Notes: generated by a model from the sequence alone, not told the origin. Shown: positions 53,090-62,072, counted from the stretch's first letter. The stretch: DNA of 64,000 bases from an uncultured Alphaproteobacteria bacterium (GCA_943787745.1 CALSNJ010000005.1:172455-236454), one strand, 5' to 3'. A program made the numbers and translations.

Positions 53090-53413
53090 ATGGCGAGTTT
53101 TGACGATCGTGAAAAGGGCTTTGAGAGCAAGTATAAGCTCGACGAGGAACTGAGATTTAAGGCGATGGCACGTCGCAACAAGCTTCTGGGCCTTTGGGCG
53201 GCAGATCTGATGGGGATCACCGGAGCCGATGCCGACGAGTATGCCAAGGAAGTCGTGAAATCGGACTTTGAAAAGCCGGGCGATGAGGACGTTCTTGAGA
53301 AGGTCCATGGAGACCTTGTGGCCAAGGGCATCGAAACATCAGAACATATTGTGCGTAAGCACATGGATGATCTGATGGGGACGGCCGTCGCGCAGATTGA
53401 AGCTGGAGAGTAG
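53090..53413 (+). CDS. F1-ATPase inhibitor zeta subunit (DUF1476)
   Basis: The 107-residue protein is the alphaproteobacterial zeta subunit, which blocks rotation of F1-ATPase and prevents ATP hydrolysis. Seen: the inhibitory N-terminal segment MASFDDREKGFESKYKLDEE and the four-helix body (RFKAMARRNKLLGLWAADLMG, EKVHGDLVAKGIETSEHIVRKHMDDLM). The fold is known from Paracoccus and Jannaschia proteins. The gene sits close to purB, a placement seen in many Alphaproteobacteria and a good lineage marker. Confidence 0.93.
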   Translation: MASFDDREKGFESKYKLDEELRFKAMARRNKLLGLWAADLMGITGADADEYAKEVVKSDFEKPGDEDVLEKVHGDLVAKGIETSEHIVRKHMDDLMGTAVAQIEAGE

Positions 53414-53458
53414 TTCGCTAGGGCGTCTCGCGAAAGCGAGACGCCGCGTTCTCCTGTT

Positions 53459-53791
53459 TTACATTTCTTCAAACGGGTGCCAGCCCTCGCGGTGCTCGAT
53501 TTCGATCACCCAAAGATCCGGGTCGCGCGAAACTGCGCGTTCCACATAAGCACTTGCATCTGCACTGGTGAGCGCTTCTCCGTCTTTCGCGGGGAACCAG
53601 CCCAGCTTGCCGTCCATGTCGCGTGACTGTGTCAGGATCAGGTAACCCCGATCAAACCGGTCCAGTTTCAGCATGACGGTCCCGGAGTTTTTCTCTCCTT
53701 TGTGAACCACCACGGCGGGCACCGCGGCGAGCGAACATTGGTGCAGCCCCGCGCTCACCCAGAGCTCGGTGGGCAGTCGGTCGTCAGACAT
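53459..53791 (-). CDS. DUF1491 family protein
   Basis: The 110-residue protein is of the DUF1491 family: LPTELWVSAGLHQCSLAAVPAVVVHKGEKNSGTVMLKL, then RGYLILTQSRDMDGKLGWFPA and AYVERAVSRDPDLWVIEIEHREGWHPFEE. It is conserved in Alphaproteobacteria and of unknown role. It lies 12 bases downstream of purB on the same strand and may be cotranscribed. Confidence 0.85.
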   Translation of the reverse strand: MSDDRLPTELWVSAGLHQCSLAAVPAVVVHKGEKNSGTVMLKLDRFDRGYLILTQSRDMDGKLGWFPAKDGEALTSADASAYVERAVSRDPDLWVIEIEHREGWHPFEEM

Positions 53792-53802
53792 GGTTGGTGG
53801 CG

Positions 53803-55116
53803 TCAGGCACTGCCGAAGACGCGCGCGAAGATCGTGTCGACATGTTTGGTGTGGTAGCCCATGTCAAATGACGCCGCGAGGTCTTCAGCCGAGATCTTTG
53901 CCGAGACCTCTTCGTCGGACTGCAGGAAGGACAGAAACGCGCCTTCGCGTTCGGCTTCGGGCAGGCCCCAGACCTTCATGGCATTGCGCTGGACGGCCAG
54001 ATAGGAATCTTCCCGGCTCAGTCCGGCCTGGGTCAGTGCCAGAAGCACGCGCTGGGAATGCACGAGCCCGCCGAGTTTCTCCATATTCGCCGTCATGGCG
54101 TCGGGATAAATCATCATCTTCTCGACGACCCCGGTCAGGCGTACGAGCGCAAAATCCAGTGTGACGGTCGCATCCGGGCCAAACATTCGCTCGACGGAGG
54201 AGTGGGAAATGTCCCGCTCATGCCAGAGCGCGACGTTTTCCAGGGCGGGTGTGACCGCGGCGCGGACGACCCGGGCCAGACCAGTCAAATTCTCGGTCAG
54301 GATCGGATTGCGCTTATGTGGCATGGCGCTGGAGCCTTTCTGGCCAGCGGCGAAAAACTCTTCGGCCTCGCGCACTTCGGTTCGCTGGAGGTGGCGCACT
54401 TCAACGGACAGGCGTTCGACGGAGCTGGCAATCACGCCCAAAGTCGCAAAGAACATGGCATGGCGGTCACGGGGAATGACCTGTGTGGAAACCGGCTCGA
54501 TCGCCAGACCCATCTTGTCGGCCACGTGTTGTTCCACAGCAGGGTCGATATTCGCAAAGGTGCCCACTGCGCCTGAAATCGCGCAAGTGGCGATTTCGGC
54601 GCGGGCCGCCACCAGTCGTTCGCGACAGCGAGCGAATTCCGCGTAGTGACCCGCTAGCTTCAGACCGAATGTTGTCGGCTCGGCGTGGATGCCGTGGCTG
54701 CGCCCGATGCAGACCGTGTCCTTGTGTTCACGCGCGCGTTTTTCAAGCGCTGCGAGGAGCCCGTCGAGATCGGCCAGAAGCAAATCACTGGCCTGTGCCA
54801 GCTGCACCGACAGGCAGGTGTCGAGAACGTCCGACGAGGTCATGCCCTGATGGACGAAGCGCGCATCATCGCCCACATATTCGGCGAGGTTGGTCAGGAA
54901 GGCGATCACGTCGTGATGGGTTTCGCGCTCAATTTCGTCGATCCGGTCAATTTCCCAGGCACCCTTCTTCCAGACTTCCTCGGCCGCCGATTTCGGAATA
55001 ACGCCGAGTTCGGCCTGGGCGTCGCAGGCATGGGCCTCGATTTCGAACCAGATCCGGAACTTGTTTTCCGGGTCCCAGATGGTGGTCATTTCGGGGCGGC
55101 TGTAGCGGGGTATCAT
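53803..55116 (-). CDS. purB: Adenylosuccinate lyase
   Basis: The 437-residue enzyme cleaves SAICAR to AICAR and adenylosuccinate to AMP. Seen: the start MIPRYSRPEMTTIWDPENKF, HHDVIAFL with catalytic His, VHQGMTSSDVLDTCL, the second His in IGRSHGIHAEPTTFG, and the fumarase/lyase signature GSSAMPHKRNP near residue 262, with the flexible loop Ser. ATG at 55116 is used because relatives begin MIPRYSRP. It completes the purine genes in this window together with purCSQL. Confidence 0.97.
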   Translation of the reverse strand: MIPRYSRPEMTTIWDPENKFRIWFEIEAHACDAQAELGVIPKSAAEEVWKKGAWEIDRIDEIERETHHDVIAFLTNLAEYVGDDARFVHQGMTSSDVLDTCLSVQLAQASDLLLADLDGLLAALEKRAREHKDTVCIGRSHGIHAEPTTFGLKLAGHYAEFARCRERLVAARAEIATCAISGAVGTFANIDPAVEQHVADKMGLAIEPVSTQVIPRDRHAMFFATLGVIASSVERLSVEVRHLQRTEVREAEEFFAAGQKGSSAMPHKRNPILTENLTGLARVVRAAVTPALENVALWHERDISHSSVERMFGPDATVTLDFALVRLTGVVEKMMIYPDAMTANMEKLGGLVHSQRVLLALTQAGLSREDSYLAVQRNAMKVWGLPEAEREGAFLSFLQSDEEVSAKISAEDLAASFDMGYHTKHVDTIFARVFGSA

Positions 55117-55258
55117 GAGAGTCCTGAACCTTCGTGTGAAAATCGCGTCATATCGGCATGCGATTGATACCCCGACAAAGCGAGTCGGACGTTGCCGGAC
55201 GGGGGACAGGACGGCTAGTTTGCACACAGCCCGAAGCCCCGTTGTGACTGGAAAGCTC

Positions 55259-55993
55259 ATGAGCCTTGAATCGGATGTTCAGTCTGCCCGCGCCGATCTG
55301 GCGGCCGTCTTTCGCTGGGCAACTCGATTGGGGTTTCATGAGGGGATTTGTAACCATTTCAGCCTGATGGTTCCGGGCCGGGACGATTTGTTCCTGATCA
55401 ATGCCCATGGCACCCATTGGTCCCAGATCACGGCCAGCAGCCTGATGTTGCTCAACAGTGAGGGGGACATTGTTGAGGGTGAGGGACGGGTCGAGGAGAC
55501 CGCACTTTATATCCATTGGCGGGTGCACCGCGCCTTGCCGCATGCGCGATGCGTGCTGCACACCCACATGCCCTACGCGACGGCTTTGACGAGTTTGGAA
55601 GACCAGCGGTTGCATATGATCAATCAGAACTGTGTCCGGTTCCATGATCGTATTGTCTATGACGATGCCTATAACGGGCTGGCGCTGGACAATGACGAGG
55701 GTGACCGGATTGCCGCCGCATTGGGCGAGCGTGATGTCATGTTCATGGGCAATCACGGCATTCTTGTCGTCGGCCGGTCGCTCGCGAACGCCTGGGATGA
55801 TCTCTACTATCTGGAGCGGGCCTGCGAGAATCAGGTGCTGGCCATGAGCACAGGACTACCTTTGCGTGAGATACCCACCCAGCTGATCCTGGCGACAAAA
55901 AATCAGATTCTCGATGATGCGAGCTATGGCGAACGCCATTTGGCCGCTATCTGCGAAGTTCTTGATGCTGAGGAACCTGCATACAAGCTCTGA
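55259..55993 (+). CDS. Class II aldolase/adducin family protein
   Basis: The 244-residue protein has the class II aldolase/adducin fold used by L-fuculose-phosphate aldolase and L-ribulose-5-phosphate epimerase: RLGFHEGICNHFSLMVPG, GEGRVEETALYIHWRVHRALP, VLHTHMPYATAL with two zinc His residues, and MGNHGILVVGRS with the third. Members of this longer subgroup often act on non-phosphorylated substrates and are unnamed. The start at 55259 sits just past the divergent purB promoter region. Confidence 0.85.
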   Translation: MSLESDVQSARADLAAVFRWATRLGFHEGICNHFSLMVPGRDDLFLINAHGTHWSQITASSLMLLNSEGDIVEGEGRVEETALYIHWRVHRALPHARCVLHTHMPYATALTSLEDQRLHMINQNCVRFHDRIVYDDAYNGLALDNDEGDRIAAALGERDVMFMGNHGILVVGRSLANAWDDLYYLERACENQVLAMSTGLPLREIPTQLILATKNQILDDASYGERHLAAICEVLDAEEPAYKL

Positions 55994-56104
55994 TTTTCAG
56001 GGCTTTTCCTGATCTGCCCATACCTGTGTACCGCCATGCGAGGTTAACGCGTTTTTAACAAATTGCGCGCGATGCTGAAGCACACGCATAAGGCGAGAAA
56101 TATA

Positions 56105-56227
56105 ATGTCTCTAGATCAAATTGGTACGATCCCGGCACGACGAACGATATTCAGACGACACAAGCGTTGGCCCGGTTTGTGCCGTCGCGCTCTGGTGCTT
56201 GGAATTGTTATGATTGCGGCGGTCTAG
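56105..56227 (+). CDS. Possible 40-residue basic peptide with a hydrophobic tail
   Basis: The frame begins MSLDQIGTIPARRTIFRRHK and ends ALVLGIVMIAAV. A basic middle and a short hydrophobic C-terminus would suit a small membrane-associated peptide. AAGGCGAG lies upstream at workable spacing. There is no family to support it; it may be chance. Confidence 0.3.
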   Translation: MSLDQIGTIPARRTIFRRHKRWPGLCRRALVLGIVMIAAV

Positions 56228-56242
56228 GTCGCAAACGGCATA

Positions 56243-56443
56243 TTACGAGGCGGACTTTTCCTGCGCGGCGAGTGAAATCGCCAAGGTCAGGCAGGCTGAC
56301 AGAGCCTCGTGTTCGTGAAGACGTGCCTGCTTGCGCATTTCCATAAGGTTCTGCTTCAGGCGGTTCATCGACAGAGCGGGTGAGCCCGCGCTGAACTCGA
56401 CCGGATTTCCAAGTTGTTCAGACGACGTAAGTTTCCTGCCCAT
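56243..56443 (-). CDS. Hypothetical 66-residue protein
   Basis: A short protein from MGRKLTSSEQLGNPVEFSAG to AISLAAQEKSAS, mostly helical in its second half (SMNRLKQNLMEMRKQARLHEHEALSACLTLAISLAAQ). An upstream in-frame codon at 56518 would lengthen it to 91 residues. ACGAG precedes the ATG at 56443. I know no family. The flanking gaps hold nothing else that I can recognise. Confidence 0.45.
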   Translation of the reverse strand: MGRKLTSSEQLGNPVEFSAGSPALSMNRLKQNLMEMRKQARLHEHEALSACLTLAISLAAQEKSAS

Positions 56444-56659
56444 ATCTCGTCCCCGATATTTTTGTGCGCCAGGCAAATACACTGGTGCAATCTGCATAAG
56501 TTGTTGAATATTAAACAAAATATTCGTTCTTCGTATGTTAGGCAGTATCGCTGCGCCTAGGCAATAACGATTTGTATTCGCGAGACTGCGCCCCAGCTGG
56601 ACGCGGCACAGGGAAAAATTTCCATCGGAAATTTTCGCCCTTGGGAACAGCGGATCGAA

Positions 56660-57340
56660 CTAGATCAGCCCGCTCGCACGTAAGCTTCTATGATCGTTGC
56701 GGGTCACGATGACGTGGTCGTGCAATGCCACACCCAAAGCCGTTGCTGCGGCCTCGACGGCGCGCGTAATTTCGATATCCGCGTCGCTGGGGGTCGGGTC
56801 ACCTGACGGATGGTTGTGCACCATGACGAGTGCCTTGGCATTTAGCTCAAGAGCGCGTTTCACCACCTCGCGCGGATAGACAGAGGTCTGATCCACCGTG
56901 CCGCGGCTTTGTTCTTCAGCCGCCAGAAGTCCGTTTTTCTGGTCGAGAAACAGCACGTGGAAGCTTTCGCGCGGCAAATGCCCCAGTTCTGCCCGGCAAT
57001 ACGCGATCACATTGTCCCAGGATCCCAGATTGGGGCGTGCGCGCATGTCTTCGAGCGCCAATCGCCGCCCGGCCTGGTGGACAGCCTTGAGCAAACCGGC
57101 GACTGCAGGTCCTGATTCCTTTACGCCCTGAATGTCTGTGGCATCTGCGGCAAGCGTGGCCGCAAGACTACCGAACCTGTCAATCAGGCGCTTGGCGAGC
57201 GGTTTTGTGTCACGGCGTGGCACCGCGTGAAACAACAGCAGTTCCAGCAGTTCGTAGTCCGGCATCGAGGTGCCGTAATCAGCGGCAAACCGTTCGCGCA
57301 AACGATCTCTGTGTCCTTTGCGGTCATCGGTTTCAGCCAT
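56660..57340 (-). CDS. radC: RadC family DNA repair protein (JAMM metalloprotease fold)
   Basis: The 226-residue protein is RadC-like: a helix-hairpin-helix region (GSLAATLAADATDIQGVKESGPAVAGLL) and a JAB/JAMM domain with HNHPSGDPTPSDAD near residue 175 and the upstream Glu. Despite the name, RadC has no proven repair role; the JAMM motif suggests a zinc hydrolase. It follows map by 20 bases on the same strand. ATG at 57340 is preferred to the longer frame because it gives the usual N-terminus. Confidence 0.93.
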   Translation of the reverse strand: MAETDDRKGHRDRLRERFAADYGTSMPDYELLELLLFHAVPRRDTKPLAKRLIDRFGSLAATLAADATDIQGVKESGPAVAGLLKAVHQAGRRLALEDMRARPNLGSWDNVIAYCRAELGHLPRESFHVLFLDQKNGLLAAEEQSRGTVDQTSVYPREVVKRALELNAKALVMVHNHPSGDPTPSDADIEITRAVEAAATALGVALHDHVIVTRNDHRSLRASGLI

Positions 57341-57360
57341 GGCAATGTCACGTGGAAACG

Positions 57361-58179
57361 TTAGTCGTAAGGTGGGCGGTCCCAACCTTTTGGGGAGTGG
57401 GTGAACACTTCGCAGCCATCCGCGGTCACACCGATGGAGTGTTCGAATTGTGCCGACAGAGAACGATCCTTGGTGACCGCAGTCCAACCGTCTCCAAGAA
57501 TTTTCACATCAAACCGGCCTGTGTTGACCATTGGTTCGATGGTGAAAAACATGCCTTCACGCAACTCGGCACCGGTTCCCGGTGTGCCAAAGTGCAAAAT
57601 GGATGGCGCATCGTGAAAGACCTGTCCAAGCCCATGGCCGCAGAAATCGCGCACGACCGAGAATCGTTCGGCTTCCACATAGGCCTGGATCGCGTGGCCG
57701 ATATCGCCAACCGTGGCGCCCGGCCGCACCACATCAATGCCCTTCCAGAGCGCCTGGAAGGTGACATCAACCAGCCGTTCGGCGAGCCGTTTGACCTTGC
57801 CGACATTGTACATGCGGCTGGTATCACCGTGCCATCCATCAAGAATGACGGTGACATCGATATTGACGATATCGCCGTCGCCGAGTTTCTTTTCCCCGGG
57901 GATACCGTGGCAAACCACGTGGTTTACAGAGGTGCAGATCGATTTTGGAAACCCGCGATAGCCAAGCGGAGCCGGTGTCGCGCCATGGTCGAGAATGAAC
58001 GCGTGACAGGCGCGGTCGATCTCTTCGGTGGTGACGCCCGGAACGACGAGCGGCGTGATGTGATCCAGGGTTTCGGCAGCGAGCTTTCCGGCATGGCGCA
58101 TGCCTTCAAAGGCATCGGGTCCGTGAATTCGAATTTGCCGTGCTTCCGGGTCGAGCGGCGCTGTTTGGCTATCAGTCAT
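57361..58179 (-). CDS. map: Methionine aminopeptidase, type I
   Basis: The 272-residue enzyme removes initiator methionine from nascent proteins. The metal and catalytic residues are visible: the His in NHVVCHGIPGE, Asp residues in IVNIDVTVILDGWHGD, the His in GHGLGQVFHDAPSI, the Glu in FFTIEPMV, and the final Glu in AQFEHSIGV. There is no N-terminal zinc-finger extension, so it is type Ia. It sits in the conserved sfsA-map-radC block. Confidence 0.97.
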   Translation of the reverse strand: MTDSQTAPLDPEARQIRIHGPDAFEGMRHAGKLAAETLDHITPLVVPGVTTEEIDRACHAFILDHGATPAPLGYRGFPKSICTSVNHVVCHGIPGEKKLGDGDIVNIDVTVILDGWHGDTSRMYNVGKVKRLAERLVDVTFQALWKGIDVVRPGATVGDIGHAIQAYVEAERFSVVRDFCGHGLGQVFHDAPSILHFGTPGTGAELREGMFFTIEPMVNTGRFDVKILGDGWTAVTKDRSLSAQFEHSIGVTADGCEVFTHSPKGWDRPPYD

Positions 58180-58211
58180 ATTGTCTTGTCGGTTTGTCTT
58201 GCAGGTCCGGG

Positions 58212-58937
58212 CTACACGTCGATCGGCAACGGGCGCACGATGTGTATTGATTCGGGCGAAACCTCGCACGCATAGCAGATTGCCTCAACCCCCAGACGCC
58301 GGGCCTCCCGGAACGCGTCGACGTATTTCGGATCTATATCTTCGGCAAGTCGGAACCGGTCGCAATCGTTGCGCTGCACGATGTAGAGCATCACAGCGCG
58401 TGACCCGTCTTCCACCGCATGTCCGAGTTCACGCAGATGTTTTGCCCCGCGCGCCGTGACGCTATCGGGAAACTCGGCCAGACCGCCTGTCAGCGCCGCA
58501 TCGCGCTTTAGATGAACATTCTTGATCTCGACGTAGCAGGGCGGGCGACCTTCGGTCTCGAGCAGGAGGTCAATGCGCGAGTTTTCGCCATATTTGACCT
58601 CCCGGCGCAGCGATTGGTAGCCGTCGAGTTCCCCGATTTGTCCGGCTGCAACAGCCTCGGCGGCAATGCCATTTGGATGGCTTGTATTGATCCCGACCAT
58701 TTCTGTGCCAACGCGGATCAGTTCCCAGGTGAATTTGAGTTTGCGATTGGGGTTTCGCGCCGGCGATATCCAGACCTCGGATTCCGGATCGGCCAGACCG
58801 GTCATTGCGCCGGGATTGGGGCAATGGGCTGTGATTTCGCGCGGTTTGCCGTTCGGGCCTATGATTTCGATATCTGACAGAAACCGCTTGTAGCGTTTGA
58901 TCAGTCGGCCGCGGATGAGGGGATCTGGAAAGTTCAT
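58212..58937 (-). CDS. sfsA: Sugar fermentation stimulation protein A homologue
   Basis: The 241-residue protein aligns with SfsA along its length: LIRGRLIKRYKRFLSDIEI (OB-like N-terminus), HCPNPGAMTGLADPESEVWIS, and the nuclease-like core RIDLLLETEGRPPCYVEIKNVHL with D-x(n)-E-x-K, as in PD-(D/E)XK folds. It was named from a maltose phenotype in E. coli; nucleic-acid binding is likely but the function is not settled. Map follows on the same strand after 32 bases. Confidence 0.93.
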   Translation of the reverse strand: MNFPDPLIRGRLIKRYKRFLSDIEIIGPNGKPREITAHCPNPGAMTGLADPESEVWISPARNPNRKLKFTWELIRVGTEMVGINTSHPNGIAAEAVAAGQIGELDGYQSLRREVKYGENSRIDLLLETEGRPPCYVEIKNVHLKRDAALTGGLAEFPDSVTARGAKHLRELGHAVEDGSRAVMLYIVQRNDCDRFRLAEDIDPKYVDAFREARRLGVEAICYACEVSPESIHIVRPLPIDV

Positions 58938-59057
58938 GCTGCGGGGAACCTAGATTTGCCGCGCGCAAGGATCAACAGAAACTCGGACAGATCATGGTTT
59001 TGACTGACTGTTCGGTGCATGATACTGCGATGATCTTGTCTTGAAAGTAGCGGTGAC

Positions 59058-59375
59058 ATGATGATGAAAACCACTATTCCCGTGCTCCTGCTTCTCGCCC
59101 TTGTCGGGTGCAGTGGTGCCAGCACAGCCTGGGTCAAGAAGGGCGCGAACGAGGACCAGATCCGTGCGGACCAGTTGTCGTGTCGACGTTCTGCCGAACG
59201 CGCAACATCGCGTAACGACAATATTACCCGCGATATCAGGTCATCCATCCCCGGTGGTCGAAACGACACCCGCGCGGTTATCGAAGAGACACGTGACCTG
59301 AAATCCGCTCGTGACTTTGACCGCCTGTTTGCCCGCTGTATGCGTGGCCTGGGCTATACTCACCCAAAGACCTGA
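59058..59375 (+). CDS. Small lipoprotein, hypothetical
   Basis: The 105-residue protein has a lipoprotein signal (MMMKTTIPVLLLLALVGCSG) with Cys18 as the lipid-attachment residue. The mature part is polar, with Cys pairs in SCRRSAE and RCMRGLGYTHPK that may form a disulfide; the closing MRGLGY is a common feature of small alphaproteobacterial lipoproteins. No function is known. The next gene begins 21 bases on in the same direction. Confidence 0.75.
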   Translation: MMMKTTIPVLLLLALVGCSGASTAWVKKGANEDQIRADQLSCRRSAERATSRNDNITRDIRSSIPGGRNDTRAVIEETRDLKSARDFDRLFARCMRGLGYTHPKT

Positions 59376-59396
59376 CCGTATCGAAAGTATCTGAAC

Positions 59397-60179
59397 ATGA
59401 CTGACCCGCAGCACGTAACCGCCGCCGTTCTTGTGATCGGCAATGAAATTCTTTCAGGCCGGACCAAGGATGCAAACCTGCCATTCCTCGGCGCAGAGTT
59501 GAACAAGCTCGGCATCCAGATGCGTGAAGCCCGCGTGGTGGCTGATATCGAGAGTGAAATCATTGAGGCGCTCAATGCCTGCCGGGCCAAATATGACTAT
59601 GTCTTCACGACCGGCGGCATCGGCCCGACCCATGACGACATCACCGCCGGCTGTGTGGCCAAGGCTTTCGGTCAGAAATTGATCCGCAATCCAGAAGCCG
59701 AACGAATTCTGCGCGAACGCATTGCCCAGATGGGCGTTGAGGTAACCGAGGCGCGCCTGAAAATGGCCGAAACGCCCGAGTTTGCTGACCTGATCGACAA
59801 CCCCGTGAGCGGCGCGCCGGGCTTCAAAGTGGAAAACGTGTTCGTGATGGCGGGTATTCCCCGGATCATGCAGGCCATGTTCGAAGGCGCAAAGTCCCAA
59901 CTCCGGCGTGGTGTGACCCTGATTTCGGTGACCGTGGGGAGTTTTATTCCCGAGGGCACAATCGCAACCGAACTCGGTCTGTTGCAGGACGCCTATCCCG
60001 ATATCGATATCGGCAGCTATCCCTTCCATTTTGATGGTAAGCCCGGTTCCAATCTCGTGTTCCGGGGCCCCGATCAGGCGCGTCTGGATGAAGCCGCAGA
60101 TCGGTTACGCGACCTGATTCGCAATCTGGGCGGCGAACCCGTTGATGATGGGGTTGTGGTCCCGAAGACGGACGACTAG
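59397..60179 (+). CDS. Molybdopterin-binding (CinA N-terminal-like) protein
   Basis: The 260-residue protein has the MoaB/MogA-type domain of CinA: AAVLVIGNEILSGRTKDANLPFLGAELNKLGI, VFTTGGIGPTHDDITAGCVAKAFGQKL, and VENVFVMAGIPRIMQAMFEG. It would bind molybdopterin or a nucleotide, possibly as an ADP-ribose pyrophosphatase as in CinA. It lacks the CinA C-terminal amidase domain, which appears as a separate gene at 62073. The pair may together replace a fused CinA. Confidence 0.88.
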   Translation: MTDPQHVTAAVLVIGNEILSGRTKDANLPFLGAELNKLGIQMREARVVADIESEIIEALNACRAKYDYVFTTGGIGPTHDDITAGCVAKAFGQKLIRNPEAERILRERIAQMGVEVTEARLKMAETPEFADLIDNPVSGAPGFKVENVFVMAGIPRIMQAMFEGAKSQLRRGVTLISVTVGSFIPEGTIATELGLLQDAYPDIDIGSYPFHFDGKPGSNLVFRGPDQARLDEAADRLRDLIRNLGGEPVDDGVVVPKTDD

Positions 60180-60193
60180 CGGTTCGGGGCGGA

Positions 60194-60367
60194 TTACCCC
60201 TGAAAGACGGCGGTCCAGAGCAGCAGCACGGCGCCGACGATCGCAAACCAGATGACGGCGTTGCGGAACGCGGCTTTGCGGTCTTTCACGATGTAAAATA
60301 GTGCGGGTGCGACCAGCACAAGCGCGCCGATCAGGGCAATCAGCCGGGCAATATCGTAACGGTCCAT
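60194..60367 (-). CDS. Small two-helix membrane protein (57 residues)
   Basis: The frame begins MDRYDIARLIALIGALVLVA and contains two hydrophobic helices (about residues 8-26 and 36-54) separated by VKDRKAAFRN, so both ends probably face the cytoplasm or both the outside. The clean codon use, the full conservation of a membrane pattern and the fit between convergent genes make it likely to be real. I know short Alphaproteobacterial proteins with this look, but no function. Confidence 0.7.
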   Translation of the reverse strand: MDRYDIARLIALIGALVLVAPALFYIVKDRKAAFRNAVIWFAIVGAVLLLWTAVFQG

Positions 60368-60442
60368 GATCCTGTCTCGCTTTGGCGTTTGTCGACGCGT
60401 CGATTCCTTCGCTACAAGTATAGCAGTTGCCGACCATGTGAT

Positions 60443-60527
60443 GCGGGCGTGGTGAAATTGGTAAACACAAGGGACTTAAAATCCCTCGGCTTCGGCCTTG
60501 CCGGTTCAAGTCCGGCCGCCCGCACCA
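60443..60527 (+). tRNA. tRNA-Leu (anticodon TAA)
   Basis: The acceptor arm GCGGGCG pairs with CGCCCGC (60517-60523), followed by A and encoded CCA. The anticodon stem GGGA/TCCC encloses CTTAAAA giving anticodon TAA. A long variable arm (CTCGGCTTCGGCCT region) marks a class II tRNA such as leucine. Length 85 bases. Confidence 0.95.
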
Positions 60528-60612
60528 TTTGCGCGATTATGCAGGTGATCAATGGATTGTTTACGTTCGGTCGATAGCCTGATGGTTCGCGAAACCAGCC
60601 GTCAGTCTCGTC

Positions 60613-60998
60613 ATGGACCCTAAAAGTACCAATTCTGAATGGAAGTTCGGCACCCGCTCTTATGATGCTGGCGAGGTCGTGTTTCAGGAAGGCGACTTGG
60701 GAATTGAGGCCTATATCGTCCAGTCCGGGAAGATCGATATCCTCAAGTCGAAGGGTGAAGGCGAGGGTGTCCCCTGCTTGGGACGGTGACTGAAGGCGCT
60801 CTCTTCGGGGAGATGGCTCTTGTCGATGATGAATGCCGTATGGCCAGTGCCGTGTGTCGTGAACAGGCCATACTTCGGATTGTTCCCGTCGATGTCTTTG
60901 AATCGAAGTTCACCAATGCGGACCCGTTTATTCGCGCTCTGATCAAGGTTCTGGTGCAAAACGCACGCACAAATGCGGCGACCGTTCAATCGGACTAA
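60613..60998 (+). pseudogene. Cyclic nucleotide-binding domain protein with frameshift
   Basis: Two adjoining frames together encode one cNMP-binding domain of about 128 residues: WKFGTRSYDAGEVVFQEGDLGIEAYIVQSGKIDILKS in the first, then VTEGALFGEMALVDDECRMASAVC in the second, with the phosphate-binding FGEMAL box. They are joined at CCCC (60768-60773 region), where one extra C would restore the frame as GVPLLGTVTEG. The first frame otherwise hits TGA at 60787. This is either a real single-base deletion, a phase-variable run or a sequencing error. There is no DNA-binding domain. Confidence 0.8.
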
Positions 60999-61030
60999 CC
61001 TGCACAACTCCTGAAGGCTTCAGACAAAGA

Positions 61031-61062
61031 AAAAGGGCACCGGCGCAAGCCGATGCCCTTTT
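61031..61062. terminator. Bidirectional intrinsic terminator
   Basis: AAAAGGGCACCGGC-gcaa-GCCGATGCCCTTTT pairs over 14 positions with one mismatch, with A-runs on the left and T-runs on the right. It lies between the convergent cNMP-binding frame and the OmpA-family gene and can end transcription from both sides. Confidence 0.9.
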
Positions 61063-61085
61063 CTTTTGGAATGTCAGTATGGCGC

Positions 61086-61925
61086 TTACGGCGCGACTGA
61101 AATCTCCACGCGGCGGTTCTTGGCTTCCTGGACACCGTCACCGGTGCGGACGTCAGGGAAGCGTTCGCCATATGCGTTGGTCTTGATCGCATCACGTGCA
61201 ACACCACGCAGGCGCAGTGCAGCAGCCACAACCTTGGCACGACGATCAGAGAGCGCCTGGTTGCCCGCAGCGCTACCGGCTGAATCGGTGTAACCGCTGA
61301 CGACCACACGAGCCGGGCTGAAGTTCTTGGCGTGCTTGGCGGCGTCGGTGATGACGGCATTGGCCTCATCGTTCAGACGGGCCGAACCTGTGCCGAACAG
61401 AACCTTGAAGAGCTTGCCCTTGACCGGCTTGGCCTTCTTCGGGGCGGCAACAGCGTTACGCAGTGCGGGGATCAGGCCTTCGAGCTGCTCGCGGCAGGCT
61501 TCGATGTGAGGAGGCTGGTTGTTTTCCTCGAGTTCCTGGGTCCAGCATTCGTATGCAATCTGTGCGGATGCGGCGAGCTGCGGAGCCTTTTCACGGGCAC
61601 CAGCTTTGAACACTTCATCCAGCTCATTGCGCGCGGTGGCGACAATGATGGCATCTCCTTCAGGGAAGTTACGCGCTGTTGCCTCAGGCAATTCAACGGT
61701 CGTTCCTGAAGTTCCTGCTGCAATCGATCGCAGTGCGAAGTAATCCGAATCGGCATAATCGCCTTCCGAGTACTCAGCCTGCGACAAACGCAGGTAGCCT
61801 GCGGAAAGTGCGTTACCAAATTCGGTGCTATTTGCCTTCACACCACGTGCATTACCGAGGTCTTGCCCGGCACATGCCGTCAGAGCGACCATCGCCCCTA
61901 CGGCCATAAAAGCCTTCATATTCAT
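61086..61925 (-). CDS. OmpA-family outer-membrane lipoprotein
   Basis: The 279-residue protein is a lipoprotein (signal MNMKAFMAVGAMVALTACAG, Cys18 lipid site) with a helical middle region and a C-terminal OmpA-like peptidoglycan-binding domain: FGTGSARLNDEANAVI, VSGYTDSAGSAAGNQALSDRRAKVVAAAL, NAYGERFPDVRTGDG, NRRVEI. The Asp and Arg residues that hold diaminopimelate are present. It would tether the outer membrane to the wall. It follows a large gap on its 5' side with the promoter for this strand. Confidence 0.9.
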   Translation of the reverse strand: MNMKAFMAVGAMVALTACAGQDLGNARGVKANSTEFGNALSAGYLRLSQAEYSEGDYADSDYFALRSIAAGTSGTTVELPEATARNFPEGDAIIVATARNELDEVFKAGAREKAPQLAASAQIAYECWTQELEENNQPPHIEACREQLEGLIPALRNAVAAPKKAKPVKGKLFKVLFGTGSARLNDEANAVITDAAKHAKNFSPARVVVSGYTDSAGSAAGNQALSDRRAKVVAAALRLRGVARDAIKTNAYGERFPDVRTGDGVQEAKNRRVEISVAP

Positions 61926-62072
61926 ATTATTAGGTATCCCCTTAGATGATTACCCTTATTGCGCTGAACCGACCTGCCGACGCGGCAGCGGTCTTTAACT
62001 CCCCCAACCGGGTACTCCCGATTTAGGCCGGTTGTAACGAATTCGCGAGGGATTCCAAGGGCTGTAAGAATA

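Noticed and set aside
60787-60789. TGA in the cNMP-binding frame as a further selenocysteine codon
   Set aside because: The conserved sequence continues in a different frame, so this is a frameshift, and the position corresponds to no conserved Cys.
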